A stretch of 64,000 nt of DNA from Magnolia sinica (GCF_029962835.1 NC_080578.1:57281001-57345000), one strand, 5' to 3'; positions 1 through 11,623 are shown, numbered from the stretch's first letter. A program made the numbers and translations. The notes: a model not told the origin generated them from the sequence alone.

Positions 1-96
1 AGTAGGGATCAAAACAATCGACTCTCCTCTGAAGGGGGATTAGTTCCAGGCCTTGATCATTCACTTAGAAGAGGCACTCAACATCACTTGGATTCC

Positions 97-1641
97 ATGG
101 CAGACCCAATTGATAATCCAAATCCAAATCTGCCAGATCCAACTATAAATCAAAATAATCCTCCTCTTGAGGATGAAAATGAAGTTCATAGGAATGTGTT
201 AAACCAACCACGGACTTTACGTGAACATTTACACCCTGAGAGATCAACTTTACCATCTTGCATAGTGTTCCCTGCTCACACAGGGAACATTAATTTTAAA
301 CCAGGTGTGATTCAATTAATTCCTAAATTTCATGGCTTAGATTCTGAAAGCCCCTACTTGCACCTCAAGGACTTTGAGGAAGTAATTGCAACATTACAAG
401 TAAACAATGGCAATAGGGATGTACTTAAGCTTAGATTATTCTCATTTTCTCTAAAGGATCAGGCCAAAGTATGGCTCAACTTTCTAAGACCTAATACCAT
501 CACTTCATGGCAAGCCTTAAGTAGAGAGTTTTTGAAAAAGTTCTTTCCCGAGCACAAAATAAATGCACTAAAACAAGAAATCATGTCATTCTCCCAAAAG
601 GGGAATGAACTATTTTTTCAAGCTTGGGAGCGCTTCAAAGACATTCTAATTACTTGTCCACATCATGGTTATGAACCATGGCACGTGATTGATGCTTTCC
701 GAAAGGGGCTCACCACGGATACCCGTCAGTTCATAGAGATGATGTGTGGTGGAACTTTTCTTGACAAAGATCATAATGAGGCTTGGAATTTTCTAGATAT
801 GTTAGCAGAGAATACTCAGACATGGGATGTCTCTGCTAAATCAGACCAAACTAGACCCATTCCTAGAGAGAAAGCGGGAATGTATGTCCTAATAGAGGAA
901 GACGACCTTAATGCAAAATTCGTTGCATTGGCTAGAAAGGTCGAAGCCTTGGAAATTAGGAAGGTTGATATGGTTAAAGCAAACACTTCCTTAGGTAATT
1001 TTTGTAGCATTTGTGGTGGTATAGACCATGACACAAAGGATTGTCCAATAATCTCAGTTGTACAAAATATCACGCATGAGCATGATCAAGCAAATGCTAT
1101 AAATAATTACCAAAGGTCAGTTATGCAACCATTGGAAAACACGTACAATCCAAATTGGCGTAACCATCCTAATCTTAGTTGGAGGAATGGACCACAAATT
1201 AATGTGCCCAATGCACCTCAAATACCTCCACAAAATAACTTCTTTGGGGCACCTAACAATGCACCATATGTGCCCCTGCCAAAGCGATCATCTGTGGAGG
1301 ATTCATTGACCACATTCATGAACTCTCAAGCTCAAATGAATCAGTCTCTAATCCAATCAAATCAGGAATTAAAGACAGTTGTGGCTAGGATTGAGACTCA
1401 ACTAAATGCTAGGGAAAAAGGCACCCTTCCTTCTCAACCTGTGCCAAACCCTAAAAACACACATTTCATTGGAGACTCAAATCCAAGTGAGCTACATCAT
1501 GAACAAGCTAAGGCCATCATTACCTTGAGAAGTGGAAAAGAGGTCGATAACAAGATAATGCAACCGGTAGAAATACCGGAGGATGAGCCACTGTCTCAAG
1601 AAAATGATGAACCGATTATGGTTCAAGAGCCGCAACAGTAA
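97..1641 (+). CDS. retrotransposon Gag polyprotein (Athila-like)
   Basis: A 514-residue ORF for the structural Gag protein, which would form the cytoplasmic virus-like particle and package element RNA. I start at the ATG at 97, which opens MADPIDNPN. Residues about 70-250 match the plant retrotransposon gag domain, with the LKDFEE and WERFKDI type helices. A CX2CX4HX4C zinc knuckle (CSICGGIDHDTKDC) lies near residue 308. The C-terminal third is Asn/Pro/Gln-rich, with a predicted helix around residues 410-450 and an ITLRSGK motif before the end. The TAA stop is in frame with the downstream protease sequence, so it may be a nonsense mutation in a former gag-pol fusion. It is the only long uninterrupted frame of this element. 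Confidence 0.85.
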   Translation: MADPIDNPNPNLPDPTINQNNPPLEDENEVHRNVLNQPRTLREHLHPERSTLPSCIVFPAHTGNINFKPGVIQLIPKFHGLDSESPYLHLKDFEEVIATLQVNNGNRDVLKLRLFSFSLKDQAKVWLNFLRPNTITSWQALSREFLKKFFPEHKINALKQEIMSFSQKGNELFFQAWERFKDILITCPHHGYEPWHVIDAFRKGLTTDTRQFIEMMCGGTFLDKDHNEAWNFLDMLAENTQTWDVSAKSDQTRPIPREKAGMYVLIEEDDLNAKFVALARKVEALEIRKVDMVKANTSLGNFCSICGGIDHDTKDCPIISVVQNITHEHDQANAINNYQRSVMQPLENTYNPNWRNHPNLSWRNGPQINVPNAPQIPPQNNFFGAPNNAPYVPLPKRSSVEDSLTTFMNSQAQMNQSLIQSNQELKTVVARIETQLNAREKGTLPSQPVPNPKNTHFIGDSNPSELHHEQAKAIITLRSGKEVDNKIMQPVEIPEDEPLSQENDEPIMVQEPQQ

Positions 1642-2693
1642 AAGGATAAAGAGACTAAGTCACATGAGCCTCCAGTTCTGTTCCCATCTAGACTTCGGAA
1701 TCCAACTGTCCCCATGAAATATCAAGAGGTGTTGGATGTGCTCCAAAAGGTTACTGTCAATATTCCTCTGCTTTATGCCATTAAACAAATTCCATCATAT
1801 GTTAAATATCTCAAGGACTTGTGCACTGTAAAGAGAAAATTAAATGTGCACAAAAAAGCCTTTCTTACTGAGAAAGTGAGCGCTATCATTCAACAAAGGG
1901 TTGTACCCAAATACAAAGACCTGGGAAGTCCCACTTTCCTTGTATTATTGGGAATTTTCAAATTGAGCATGCTTTGCTAGATTTAGGTGCAAGTGTCAAC
2001 TTAGTACCTTATTTGGTTTACAAATAAATGGGGTTAGGCGAGCTTAAACCAACTACGATTACACTCCAACTCGCTGACCGTTCTATTAAGGTACTAAGGG
2101 GAATTTTAAAAGATGTGATAGTCCAAGTGGAGAAATTCTACTTCCCCTTGGATTTTATTATACTAGACACTGAACCATGTGTAAATGCTAGCGCTCAAGT
2201 TTCCATCATTTTAGGCTGCCCATTCCTAGCAACTTCAAATGCAATCATAAATTGCAGGAATGGAATGATGAACTTATCTTTTGGTAACATGACTCTAGAG
2301 CTAAATATTTTCAATCTATGTAAGTAGCCCATTGATAATAATGAGATCCATGAGTTGAATTTCATGGACTGTTTGATAGAAGAAGAGGAATTAGAACCTA
2401 GTCTAACTGAGGAATTGATTCAAGTCATTGGAGACTTGAAAAATTCTGATTTAGAAAAAGTGTTTGCTGAAATTTCTAATGATAATGAGAGCACTACTAC
2501 CCAGGACATTGGTATGTACCAATGGAAACCGCGCACTCAAATCCTATCTATCGAGGACTTGCGACCTCTGCCATCACTAACCAATGTTCCAAAGCTTGAT
2601 TTAAAACCACTACCAAATGAGCTTAAGTATGTATACTTAGGTGAAAATAAAACTTATCCTGTAGTGATCTCTTCATTTTTAGAGAAGGATTAA
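1642..2693 (+). pseudogene. broken aspartic protease and linker region of pol
   Basis: This continues the gag frame after its TAA, changes frame near 1,935 and meets another stop (TAA) at about 2,026. The LLDLGASVN motif around 1,975-2,005 is the Athila-type protease active site, with DLG in place of the usual DSG or DTG. Downstream are GLGELKPT, the IILGCPFLATSNA strand and the NCRNGMMNLSFG strand, all typical of the retropepsin fold. The stretch 2,355-2,693 is the acidic linker that joins protease to RT and contains LKPLPNELKYVYLGE. An intact protease would cleave Gag-Pol inside the particle. The same region is found on the minus strand at 59,246-60,013. Confidence 0.75.
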
Positions 2694-2702
2694 GAGATTA
2701 AA

Positions 2703-3675
2703 TTGTTGAAAGTTCTAAGGGACCACAAAGGAGCCTTGGGCTGGACCATTTCTGACATTAAAGGTATAAGCCCTTCCATATGCACCCATCGGATCCACCT
2801 CAATGATGATGCCAAACCAATTAGACAACCTCAAAGGCGTCTCAATCCAAACATGATGGAAGTTGTAAAAAATGAGGTGATCAAATTATTGGATGTGAGA
2901 ATCATCTACCCAATATCCGATAGTGTTTGGGTGAGTCCAACTCAAGTAGTCCCAAAGAAATCTAGAATAACTATTGTGCAGAATTCTAATAATGAACCCA
3001 TACCAACACGTGTCACCACTGGTTGGCGTGTTTGCACTGACTATAGAAAATTGAACCAAGTCACAAAGAAGGACCATTTCTCTCTACCATTCATTGATCA
3101 AGTTTTAGAGAGGGTAGCAGGTCACTCCTTCTATAGTTTTCTTGATAGATATTCTGGATATAACCAAATAGAGATAGCCCTGGAAGACCAAGAGAAAACC
3201 ACGTTCATTTGTCCATTTGGCACGTTTGCTTTTAAACGGATGCCATTTGGATTGTGTAACGCCCCAGCAACTTTCTAACGGTGTATGTTAAGTATTTTTT
3301 TCAAATATGGTTGAGAAGTTTCTTGAGGTTTTCATGGACGACTTCTCTGTATTTGGGAGTAGTTTTGAGGAATGCCTCAACAATTTATCTCTTGTCTTGT
3401 CTAGGTGTGAAGAGAAACACCTTGTCTTAAATTGGGAGAAATGTCATTTCATGGTTCAAAAGGGAATTGTTTTGGGCCATGTTATCTCTAAAAATAGAAT
3501 CGAGGTAGATCGCTCAAAACTCGACATTATATCTAATCTACTTACCCCCCAAACTGTTAGAGATATTAGATCACTTATAGGGCATGCTAGTTTTTATAGA
3601 AGATTCATTAAGGACTTTAGTGCCATTACTAAACCCTTGACTAATCTTCTTCAAAAGGATGTTCCATTTAAGTGA
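2703..3675 (+). pseudogene. broken reverse transcriptase domain
   Basis: The RT fingers and palm can be read: HRIHL, the KLLDV..IYPISDS segment, the WRVCTDYRKLN motif, HFSLPFIDQ, and FGLCNAPATF, which is cut by a stop at 3,276. After a frameshift near 3,300 the frame resumes with VFMDDFSVFG, the YVDD-type catalytic box with both aspartates present, then the thumb with LGHVIS and a tether. The stop after ATF sits where Gln is expected, so CAA to TAA is the simplest reading. A TGA at 3,673 stands where Trp is expected. RT would copy element RNA into DNA, but this copy cannot make one polypeptide. Confidence 0.85.
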
Positions 3676-4135
3676 ACAGATGAGTGTGCAAGTGCCTTTA
3701 ATAAAATTAAATCATCCCTTACTACTGCACCTATCATGCGTCCACCAGATTGGACACTTCCTTTTGAACTAATGTGCGATGCATGTGATTATGCCATAGG
3801 GGCTATTTTGGGCCAAAGGAAAGATAAACGGCCCTACGTTATTCACTATGCAAGTAAAACTCTAAACTCGGCCCAAGTGAACTACTCAACAACTGAAAAA
3901 GAGTTACTTGTAGTAGTTTTTGCTTTGGATAAGTTTAGGTCCTACTTGCTGGGATCCAGAGTGGTCATTTTCACGGACCACTCGGCTTTGAAATATTTGT
4001 TATCTAAGAAGGATGCAAAGCCGAGACTTTTGAGATGGATCCTCCTACTCCAAGAATTTGACTTAGAGATAAAAGATAAGAAATGAGTAGAAAACGTAGT
4101 GGCCGATCACCTTTCTAGATTGGTATTAGATGATT
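3676..4135 (+). pseudogene. RNase H domain of pol
   Basis: After the TGA at 3,673 the frame continues through TDECASAF and [21 protein letters not shown]. It then shows the HYASKTLN strand, [11 protein letters not shown] and [11 protein letters not shown]. These give the Asp, Glu and Asp of the Ty3-type RNase H, which removes RNA from the hybrid during reverse transcription. A TGA at 4,084 interrupts the end, in a segment where Gly is expected ([20 protein letters not shown]). The domain is otherwise full length and passes directly into the integrase. Confidence 0.8.
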
Positions 4136-5495
4136 CCACTGAGGAGATACATATCCAGGACACTTTCCCTGATGAAAAATTATTTACGATCTCTAAATTG
4201 CCTTGGTATGCGGATATAATGAACTATCTTATAACGGAAAAAATGCCATATCATTGGAAGTCACAAGATAGGAAGCATTTTGAAACCGAGGTTAGGAACT
4301 TCTTCTGGGATGACCCATATTTATATAAATATGAGACTGATCAGATTTTTAGACATCGTGTCATAAAGGATAAAGTTCAAAGTGTTATTTCCTTTTGCCA
4401 CATGAAAGCATGCGGTGACCATTTTTCTTCTAAGAAAACCACTGCAAAAATCCTGAAGTGTGGTTTTTACTGGCCCACCATGTTTAAAGACACCCATGCT
4501 TTCTGTGTTGCTTGTGATAGATGTCAAAGGTTGGGAAGAGTGTCTCGGCGCAACATGATGCCTTTATCCCTAATTTTACTATTGGAGATTTTTTATTGTT
4601 GGAGTATTGATTTTATGGGTCCAGTTCCATCTTCTTTTGAATTTCTTTATATATTGGTTGGTGTGGACTATGTTTCAAAGTGGATTGAGGCAGTTTCAAG
4701 TAGGACCAATGACAACAAAGTGGTCATACGATTCCTCAAGGAAAATATTTTTGCTAGATTTGGAACTCCAAAGGCCATCATTGTGATGGCGGGTCTCACT
4801 TTTGCAATAGAACATTTGAGGCTTTGATGAAGAAATATGGCATCAAGCATAAAGTGAGCACCCCATACCACCCACAAATGAGTGGGCAAGCTGAGATTTC
4901 TAATCGGGAAATCAAACATATTTTAGAGAAAACTATAAGGCCAAATAGGAAGGATTGGTCCCTCAAACCATCCGACGCTTTATGGGCTTATAGGACCGCT
5001 TATAAGACCCCGATTGGAATGTCTCCATACAGATTGGTGTATGGGAAGGCTTACCACTTGCCTGTGGAATTAGAACAAAGAGCCTACTGGGCAATAAAGA
5101 AATTAAACTTTGATATGGATCAAGTAAGTGGACAAAGAAAATTAGAGTTAAATGAATTAGAGGAGTTGAGGAGAGACTCCTATAAAAATTCTAAAATCTA
5201 CAAAGAGAGGACTAAACATTTTCATGACAAAAATATCCTGAGGAAGAATTTTGAACCTCAACAAAAGGTCCTATTGTACAATTCCCTTCTCCAGTTCTTT
5301 CCGGGAAAGTTAAGATCAAGATGGATAGGCCCCTTCATTGTGAAGAATGTTTATACTCATGGGGCTATTGAAATTGAGAATCCACGTAATGGCAATATGT
5401 ACAAGGTTAATGGTCAGAGATTGAAGCCTTATGTGGAAAACTTTCATTTGGGAGAGGAGTCCTTCCCTCTTCATGAGCCAGAATATTCAGAATGA
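4136..5495 (+). pseudogene. integrase, frameshifted at the second catalytic aspartate
   Basis: The N-terminal zinc-binding part shows the His pair (HMKACGDH) and CVACDRC. The core follows, with [10 protein letters not shown] and [11 protein letters not shown]. At about 4,783 one base appears to be missing exactly where the conserved SDGGSHF motif lies. The aspartate codon survives, but in the next frame, which then runs 4,824-5,495 with [19 protein letters not shown] (catalytic Glu) and a C-terminal chromatin/DNA-binding part ending EPEYSE. Integrase would join element cDNA to the chromosome. The single-base loss makes this copy inactive. Confidence 0.85.
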
Positions 5496-6839
5496 TGCTC
5501 CTGGTCTGACGGAGCATTTGTGTAGGATTTGTATCATATTCAATTTTTTTAGTGTCACATAGCAGATAAGTTTTTCATGGCAGGTACTATCCACCCTTTC
5601 TTTTATTTTTATTATTCTCTACATTACATTATCATTACATTGGGGACAATGTAGATTTTAGGTTGGGGGGTGTGGATAGTCATCCATGTGAAAGTTTTTT
5701 TTTTTTTGGAGGGGGGGTTTCGGTTTCTTTTATTATTATTTTTATTAGGTTTAACTTTATTTTTTTTAAGTTTATGGAAAAAAAAATTTCAACATTTTCA
5801 AAATAATATTTTTATATACAAGAATGTGAACATGATATTATACGAATTCCAAAGGCAAAATTAATACTTAGTCTAGGTTAATAGTAGTCAGAAATCTGAC
5901 AACTGAAAATTATAAACTTGAGTTCAATTATCTAATCACTAGTTTAAAGTGAGTTGTAATTTGATGTACTAAATTCACAATACACCCTAGTTAACTAAGT
6001 GAGGAAAATGATATGTGCACTAGAATAACAACTTTTGATTCAAATAAGGTTGAATGAATTAGTACCATTGATATATGTTTAAAAGAGAGAATATTGGGAA
6101 AAAAAAGAGTGATGAAATTTTTTATTATTATTATAGAGCATAAATGTAATGACCATAACAATCGTGTCAGTAATCCGGAGTAAGGATATCTAAGTATCCA
6201 CTACTGTTACCATTACAAGTACGATACCTTAGGTTATGAAGCAAACCCGATGGGAATCTTCATCTAAGGGTGGTCTATAATAATGAGGATATGATGATAA
6301 AAGAAGAAATATCATAAAAAAAATGAGATAACTAGAGATTTCATATTCTTGGGATGATTGAAAAGAGTTAGGATAGAGAACATGCATATTTCTCAAAGTT
6401 AGACTAGTGTCACAAAGCACCTAAGGATATTGGATCATAACTATTCTAAATTTTGATTAGGTTTCTGAACTCAATAATGTAATGGATTAGGAAATTGAGA
6501 TTCTAACTTCAAACTTAGAGTAAGTATTGTTTTGTTTTGGAATTCATATGATGAATGGAGGCATAATTGTATAAATTTCTGAGTGTTGAACTATTTTTCA
6601 TGTTTTTAATGTTTGTGGGTAACATTTTTGGAAACCCTCACGAGACTATAACTCGTCTACTAGAGGAAACCTAGGGGTTTAAAGGCTTGTTGTATATGTT
6701 AAATGCAATCGAGATTACCTGCGAAAGTGGTGTAGTTAGAATTTTTTTCATTTTAATTTTATTTTTAAAATTAATTTTTATTCTTATTTTTATTTTTCTT
6801 CGCTTATTTTGCTCGGGACTAGAAAAATGCTGGTTAGGG
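5496..6839 (+). other. 3' noncoding region of the Athila-like element
   Basis: AT-rich DNA with no supported gene. At 5,641-5,671 a GGGGACAATGTAG stretch is followed by a purine-rich GGTTGGGGGG. The minus-strand relative has the same arrangement at about 56,180-56,215. A second purine-tract-like site with GCTCGGGACTAG lies at 6,808-6,839, the position where an LTR would be expected to follow. Confidence 0.5.
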
Positions 6840-9034
6840 TCCCCTGGTACTTATACCTGTGGGTCAAGTGGATCGTGTCTGTCAATCTTGGCATGATCGA
6901 CTTAATCAAGCGAATATTGCAATCATGGAGATACTCCACAATCTTTGTAGTGCATCGTGTCTTAATGGAGCGTATCTCCAGGCGTGATCTTCGGCCACGT
7001 CCACATTCGGACTAGTTTCCTAGCTCGTTACTTGGAGTATCTTTATCTAGACTTGGACTTCGTCCTATCCGAGTCCACGACTGAGCACTAGTAGTCGGGA
7101 TTCATAGTTAAGTCATTGGGGTTGGAGTTTGTTGAATGAAGACAAGAGCTTGACTCGGCCAACCTTCTTCGGATGAGGATGAGGACGAGAGCTCAACTCG
7201 GCCAACCTTCTTCTGATGAGGATGAGGACAAGGACGAGAACTTGACTCAGCCAACCTTCTTTGGATGAGGACGAGGACGAGGACGAGAGCTCATTTTGAT
7301 TGGCTTAGAGTCATAGTTCAGAGGTCTGCTCCTGCCCAATGTGATGTTTTCCTTCCAAGACCCTATTAATTGGTTCGGATAGCTTGGGCCAACCCTGGCT
7401 GACCCTGTTCAGATTTTCCCATAATAACAGAAGCCATTTTAAATTAGAGAATGGCTTCGATTTGGTAAGAGAAGCCACCAGGTGGCATTGTTACAAAATG
7501 CACCCTTAAACACCTCGCCTCTTGTTTGATTCTTGCTGTTATTTTTGAGAAACTGACCATTATAGTCCCTATATCATAGGTAACTAGTTGTGGAAGTACA
7601 AGCCTATCCTAGTACATGTATGTTATCTAACCTATTCAGCATAGTTGCACCACCGTTAAAATGGGCAAACCCAAAAATCGGGTTGATCCAACCGTTAGGT
7701 GGCTGATCATGTACCTTTGGAGTTTTTTGGTAGGTTTGGCCTACCCCACGATTGTATTAATTAGATTTTTTGGGAGTCCCATGCCTACGGTGGAGAGATT
7801 CTATGGGACAAGTTGGATACAAATTCTTCTAACTTCTCTGGCAAAGATATAATACTTCCAATGATTCAAACTAGAGGGGAGGTGTTTAAACTTATTAGAA
7901 ACTAGATGGGGGTGTTTACAATTATTGTCTCCTAGGTCTCTTGTATGAGGGTTTTTTTTTTTTTTTTTTTTTTTTTTGGTTTTAAGAGGATACGTACGCA
8001 AAATTTCCTAAATAAACAAGAATTCTTCACTTGGGTTGTATTTATTGTAATTCCTCCTTTACCAAACGCATGCCACATAAATTCCGATAAGTTTTCCACT
8101 TGAAGAGTGTTTAGCCCTGCCACGGCTCTCTTCACATCACATCAATATCAAATGAAACGACAGGTCTATCCGAGCTAATCAAGAAGACTTTCGATCATTT
8201 GGAGAATCTTAAACAACTTGCAAGGCCATAAAAACGTATCACTCAATTGAAAGGAGTAGAAAAGTTAAAAGCATAATGATGCAAATCCGACATGGAATTC
8301 CATGAAATAACGTCCATGTGCCTAGTAAAGAATGAAATGCATGATGGTGGCAATCTACACTTTCTGATGGTAGTACGCTTTCCGGCAGCGTTATGAGGTT
8401 TTTTACAAAAATAGCTGTCGATGTGAATTTAATACTCTGCTTTTGAGTCGCACAATTCAATTATATTGGAAACATTCAATTAAATTTTTAGAGAAATTAA
8501 AAAAAAAAAAAAAAAAAGTAATTATATCTTGCGCTAAGAATGATAAAAGACTAAACCACATCCGCGTCAGGTATCATCGGTAAAGATGTTCATCGGGAAC
8601 GCCACACGGTTGAAGTTAGTGGATAACCAGTAGTCTAACCCGACATGCAAGTTGGGTTCACTTGGTGAGTGGATTAGCTTGATTTTAGAGAAGGAGACCC
8701 TCCTAGTGGGGCCTGCCACCGACATGGCACCACCGTCTTCCAATTTGCTGTATGTTATAACATCCGATCAGTTTAACATATGAAACTCATTATTCATTAT
8801 TGATGCTCACACCGCCCAAAAATCTGATCTTCAGCAAATGGACTACACAATTTAGATGTGTATATTTTATTTTAGGGTTTGCCCATCTTATCATTTCATC
8901 TGCCAGAGTTTTGGTCCTTTTGAGTAATCATGGCATGCTGCACCTGCTGGACGGGTTGGATGTCCGACATATTCCTCGTGGCTACACAGATTCTCGATTC
9001 TGAACTTTCCTAAAGAAAAAGAAAAAAGAAAAAA

Positions 9035-9036
<2 letters not shown>
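6840..9036. other. intergenic DNA without a supported gene
   Basis: I see no coding exon here. It contains the minisatellite at 7,141-7,291, a T run near 7,950-7,977 and an A run near 8,499-8,517. Short frames in this stretch show no recognisable domain. Confidence 0.5.
7141..7291. repeat. 43-49 bp minisatellite, about three copies
   Basis: Three diverged copies start near 7,146, 7,189 and 7,238, with a partial fourth at 7,287. The spacing is 43, 49 and 49 bp. Each carries GAGCTTGACTCGGCCAACC-like sequence followed by GAGGATGAGGAC runs. The GAGGAC part varies in number between units. Confidence 0.8.
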
Positions 9037-9040
<4 letters not shown>

Positions 9041-9075
<35 letters not shown>

Positions 9076-9107
9076 GTTTGTGTGTCTATATATATATATA
9101 TATATAT
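9041..9107. repeat. (TC)n and (TA)n microsatellites
   Basis: A TC run at about 9,041-9,073 is followed by a TA run at 9,087-9,107. The pair lies downstream of the HIPP gene's 3' end, which reads leftwards. Confidence 0.9.
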
Positions 9108-9494
9108 GAAGTGTCTTGGTTGTTTTATTGATCCTGATTTCGGTTGGAGTCATTATTTGTAAAATCCAACTTTCTTAGGAATTTTGCAGAAGTCTCTTCT
9201 TTTTGTTTCAAATTTCATAATTCATGGATATTTTCTGCCCAAAAACACTCCTTACCGGCCATTAAATTGAGTATAAATACTCCATATATTTCATGAAATA
9301 ATCCCTACAAAAACACTCACACAATCGAGAGATACTGTATCATCTCTATACAATCCTTTGAACAGAAGAAATACATGAATAACAATCCACCATCATCTGT
9401 ACAAAGGATTTTCTGTCCATCACAGATCGCTCTTCAGGCGGGTTTTCGAGAGAATTCATTCCAGGGAAGATGGTTCCGTTCTTCTCAAATCTCA

Positions 9495-11188
9495 CTAGCA
9501 AATTACACAGGCATTTGGATTCTCTTCCATGCTCGGGACATAGTAATGTGTGGTCAAGTGGGGATTGTAGGCCTTGTAGGCCTTGACGAGCTCAGCAATC
9601 TGCTGCTCATGCGGATCCTTCTTCTTCTCCTCCTCTTTCTTGGGTTCTTCTTTCTTAGGTTCTTCTTTCTTGGGTTCCTCCTTCTTGGGCTCTTCCTTTT
9701 TGGGCTCGTCCTTCTTCGGCTCCTCCTTCTTTGCCTCCTCCTTCTTCTTCTCGGGCTCTTTTGCCGGCCCCACGGAGAGGATCTCAGTGTGCCAGAGCTT
9801 GCGGAGCTTGCTTACGATGTTCACAGGGTCTACATCGCCAACCACCGTTAGTTTCTTATCCTTCATGTCCATGGCGATCGAGTCTATCCCTGCAGAATTA
9901 AAGAGAAAGGACATCGGTATCTTTTCTTTTAAGGGGTCATAAATGGGGCTAACTGTAAACGATTTACAGGTAAATGGGTTACAGTTTGTGTTTGGGTGCT
10001 GAAATGTCCGCTGTAATCATTTACAGCTTTCAGCCCCATTTGATTTACAGGCAAAAAGCTGTTATTTTATTTACAGGCTCTCCATTTACGGTCTAACAGC
10101 TATAAATGAAAATATTGACTCTCTAATTACGTTTTAGAGGACTTAAATAATTTACAGGCTATCCAAACAAAGAGAATCATTTACCTGTAAATGATTAACA
10201 GCTTACAGCCCAACAGGACATTACACCACTTAAACCACTACAGGCATCCAAAATGTCGATTTCAATGGAAATTGATTCATTTCAATAGATTATTATTATT
10301 ATTTTTTTTTTTTTTCTTTTACAGAAATGAGATGTACCTGAAAGGCTAGAAACAGCCTTCATGGCCTTCTGCTTGCCTTTGTCATCATGCAACTCCAATT
10401 TCAGCACCACTTTCTTCAATAACAACAACATAAAAAATAAATATATAAATAAATCCAAGAAGAATCAAACATTTGAAAAATCATATATTTGAAACAGAGT
10501 GAGGGGGTCTAAATAAAATCAAATTTCCATTTCTCACTTTCAACAAAAAAAAAAAAAAATTTAAAAATAAAATAAAGGGGGAATCAAGAAAACATCAATA
10601 TCTTTATAAACCAGAGACAGAGATTCAGATCCAAAAGTCTGGAAAAAGATAAAGGAAAAAAGAAAAAGGAAAAAAGTAATACCCATCAAGAATCATGCTT
10701 CAGATTCTTTCAATGTCTAGAAAATAGCAAAAGAAGAGAAAGCAAGAAAACCCTTGCTTCTAACATCCATGAAAAGGTAGAATCTGAATTAGGTTTCTAC
10801 CGGAAAAGGATGAAATCCTAAAAGCAAGTGAGAGAGAGAATCTGAATTAGATTTTGATCGAAAAATATTTCTAAAACCATGTAAAAAGAACAAAAGAAGA
10901 AAACCCATGTCTCCGCCTCCCCCAAAATATTTATTAAAAAATAAAATAAATAAAATAAAATAAAATAAAAAAACCAAATTGGTTTGGATTCAAAATAAAA
11001 AGGAAAACTAAAAGAATCCAGATTGGGTGTTGGATTGAAACAAAGAAAATTAGAAGAATCTAGATTGGGTTTTGGATTCAAAATAAAAGGGAAACTAAAC
11101 GAATCCAGATGGGATTTCCGATTGAAACAAATAAAATTAGAAGATCGAGATTGGGTTTTGGATTGGAACAAAGAAAACTAACCTTCAT
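9495..11188 (-). CDS. heavy-metal-associated isoprenylated plant protein (HIPP), three exons
   Basis: Three minus-strand exons join in frame to 477 nt (158 residues): 11,188-11,183 (ATG AAG), 10,413-10,338 and 9,889-9,495. Introns start GTTAGT and GTACAT and end in AG. The protein opens [16 protein letters not shown]. It has the HMA-like ferredoxin fold over residues 1-70 but no CxxC metal motif, as in a subset of HIPPs. A Lys/Glu/Pro tail of KKEEP repeats occupies about residues 80-115. It ends in CVIC, a CaaX box for prenylation, so membrane attachment is likely. HIPPs are linked to metal handling, stress and plant-pathogen interactions; the exact role here is unknown. This is the only intact host gene seen. 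I could not place a convincing promoter box. Confidence 0.88.
9940..10260. mobile_element. MITE-like insertion in HIPP intron 2
   Basis: Within the 448-bp intron 2 a block holds about eight TTACAG or CTGTAA words in both orientations. It also has TTTGGATGCCTGTA-like sequence (reverse strand) near the right end and GTGTTTGGGTGCT near the left. Repeated subterminal words with inverted ends are usual for hAT- or Harbinger-type MITEs. I could not define exact termini or a target duplication. Confidence 0.4.
10984..11182. repeat. about 43-bp minisatellite in HIPP intron 1, next to the splice donor
   Basis: Five units begin with GGATT(C/G)(A/G)AA-type sequence near 10,986, 11,033, 11,074, 11,120 and 11,160. 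Each continues with GAATCCAGATTGGG-like sequence. Two unit types alternate (GGATTCAAAATAAAA and GGATTGAAACAAAG), giving an 87-88 bp double unit. The array ends directly at the exon 1 donor at 11,182. Confidence 0.75.
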
Positions 11189-11469
11189 TTCCGTGAGAGA
11201 GAGATGGGTGGATGGGAAAGAGGGGGAGTTTCAGAAGGGATCTTTAATAAAGAGAAAAAGGAGTGAAAGAAAGGAGGGTGAAAAGAGTGCGTTTCTAGGA
11301 AGGAACGGTTGTCATTGGAAGAGTGGAGGAAGACGACACTTTCTTCAAAGGCGATTCGCACTAAGACACTTGAGTTTTGCTATAATTCCCACACGCACCC
11401 TCTCCCTCTGAACTCATCTTTACACGTGCCAATCTCTTCACCGTGTCTCGACTGTGAAGAAGAATGATG

Positions 11470-11623
11470 TTCTACTGGTTGAGGCCAAAGGGGTCCCTAT
11501 CCTTGCTCCGGTGGTAGACTCTCGAGGTTTCAACCCTAGTCAAGGGTTCCAGTACCCATGGGTGGTGATAGTGTAAAAAACAAAGTGGCCCCCATGACAT
11601 TACAAAAAAAAAAAAAAAAAAAA
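11470..11623 (+). mobile_element. possible SINE-like sequence with A tail
   Basis: A GGGTTCCAGTACCC stretch resembles a tRNA-type B box, and a run of 20 A residues ends the block at 11,604-11,623. The A box is weak and no target duplication was seen, so this is tentative. Confidence 0.3.

Larger units (their letters stand above)
1..6839 (+). mobile_element. Athila-like Ty3/gypsy retrotransposon, internal region, decayed
   Basis: Gag, protease, RT, RNase H and integrase follow one another in Ty3/gypsy order on the plus strand. The gag type, a DLGAS protease site, an FMDD polymerase box and a long noncoding 3' region point to the Athila branch. The 5' LTR lies left of the window. The right end is set at a GCTCGGGACTAG motif that also precedes the LTRs near 36,990 and 49,985. 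Here no recognisable LTR follows, so the element is probably truncated. The same family recurs on the minus strand at 48,385-60,473. Frameshifts and stops rule out a functional polyprotein. Confidence 0.8.

Noticed and set aside
9583..9942. Plus-strand Ser/Phe/Gly-rich frame opposite the HIPP tail
   Set aside because: It is the complement of the Lys/Glu/Pro repeat of the spliced minus-strand gene.
11360..11420. TATA-like AATTATAGC as HIPP promoter
   Set aside because: Weak match in AT-rich sequence with no second element; several equally good sites exist.
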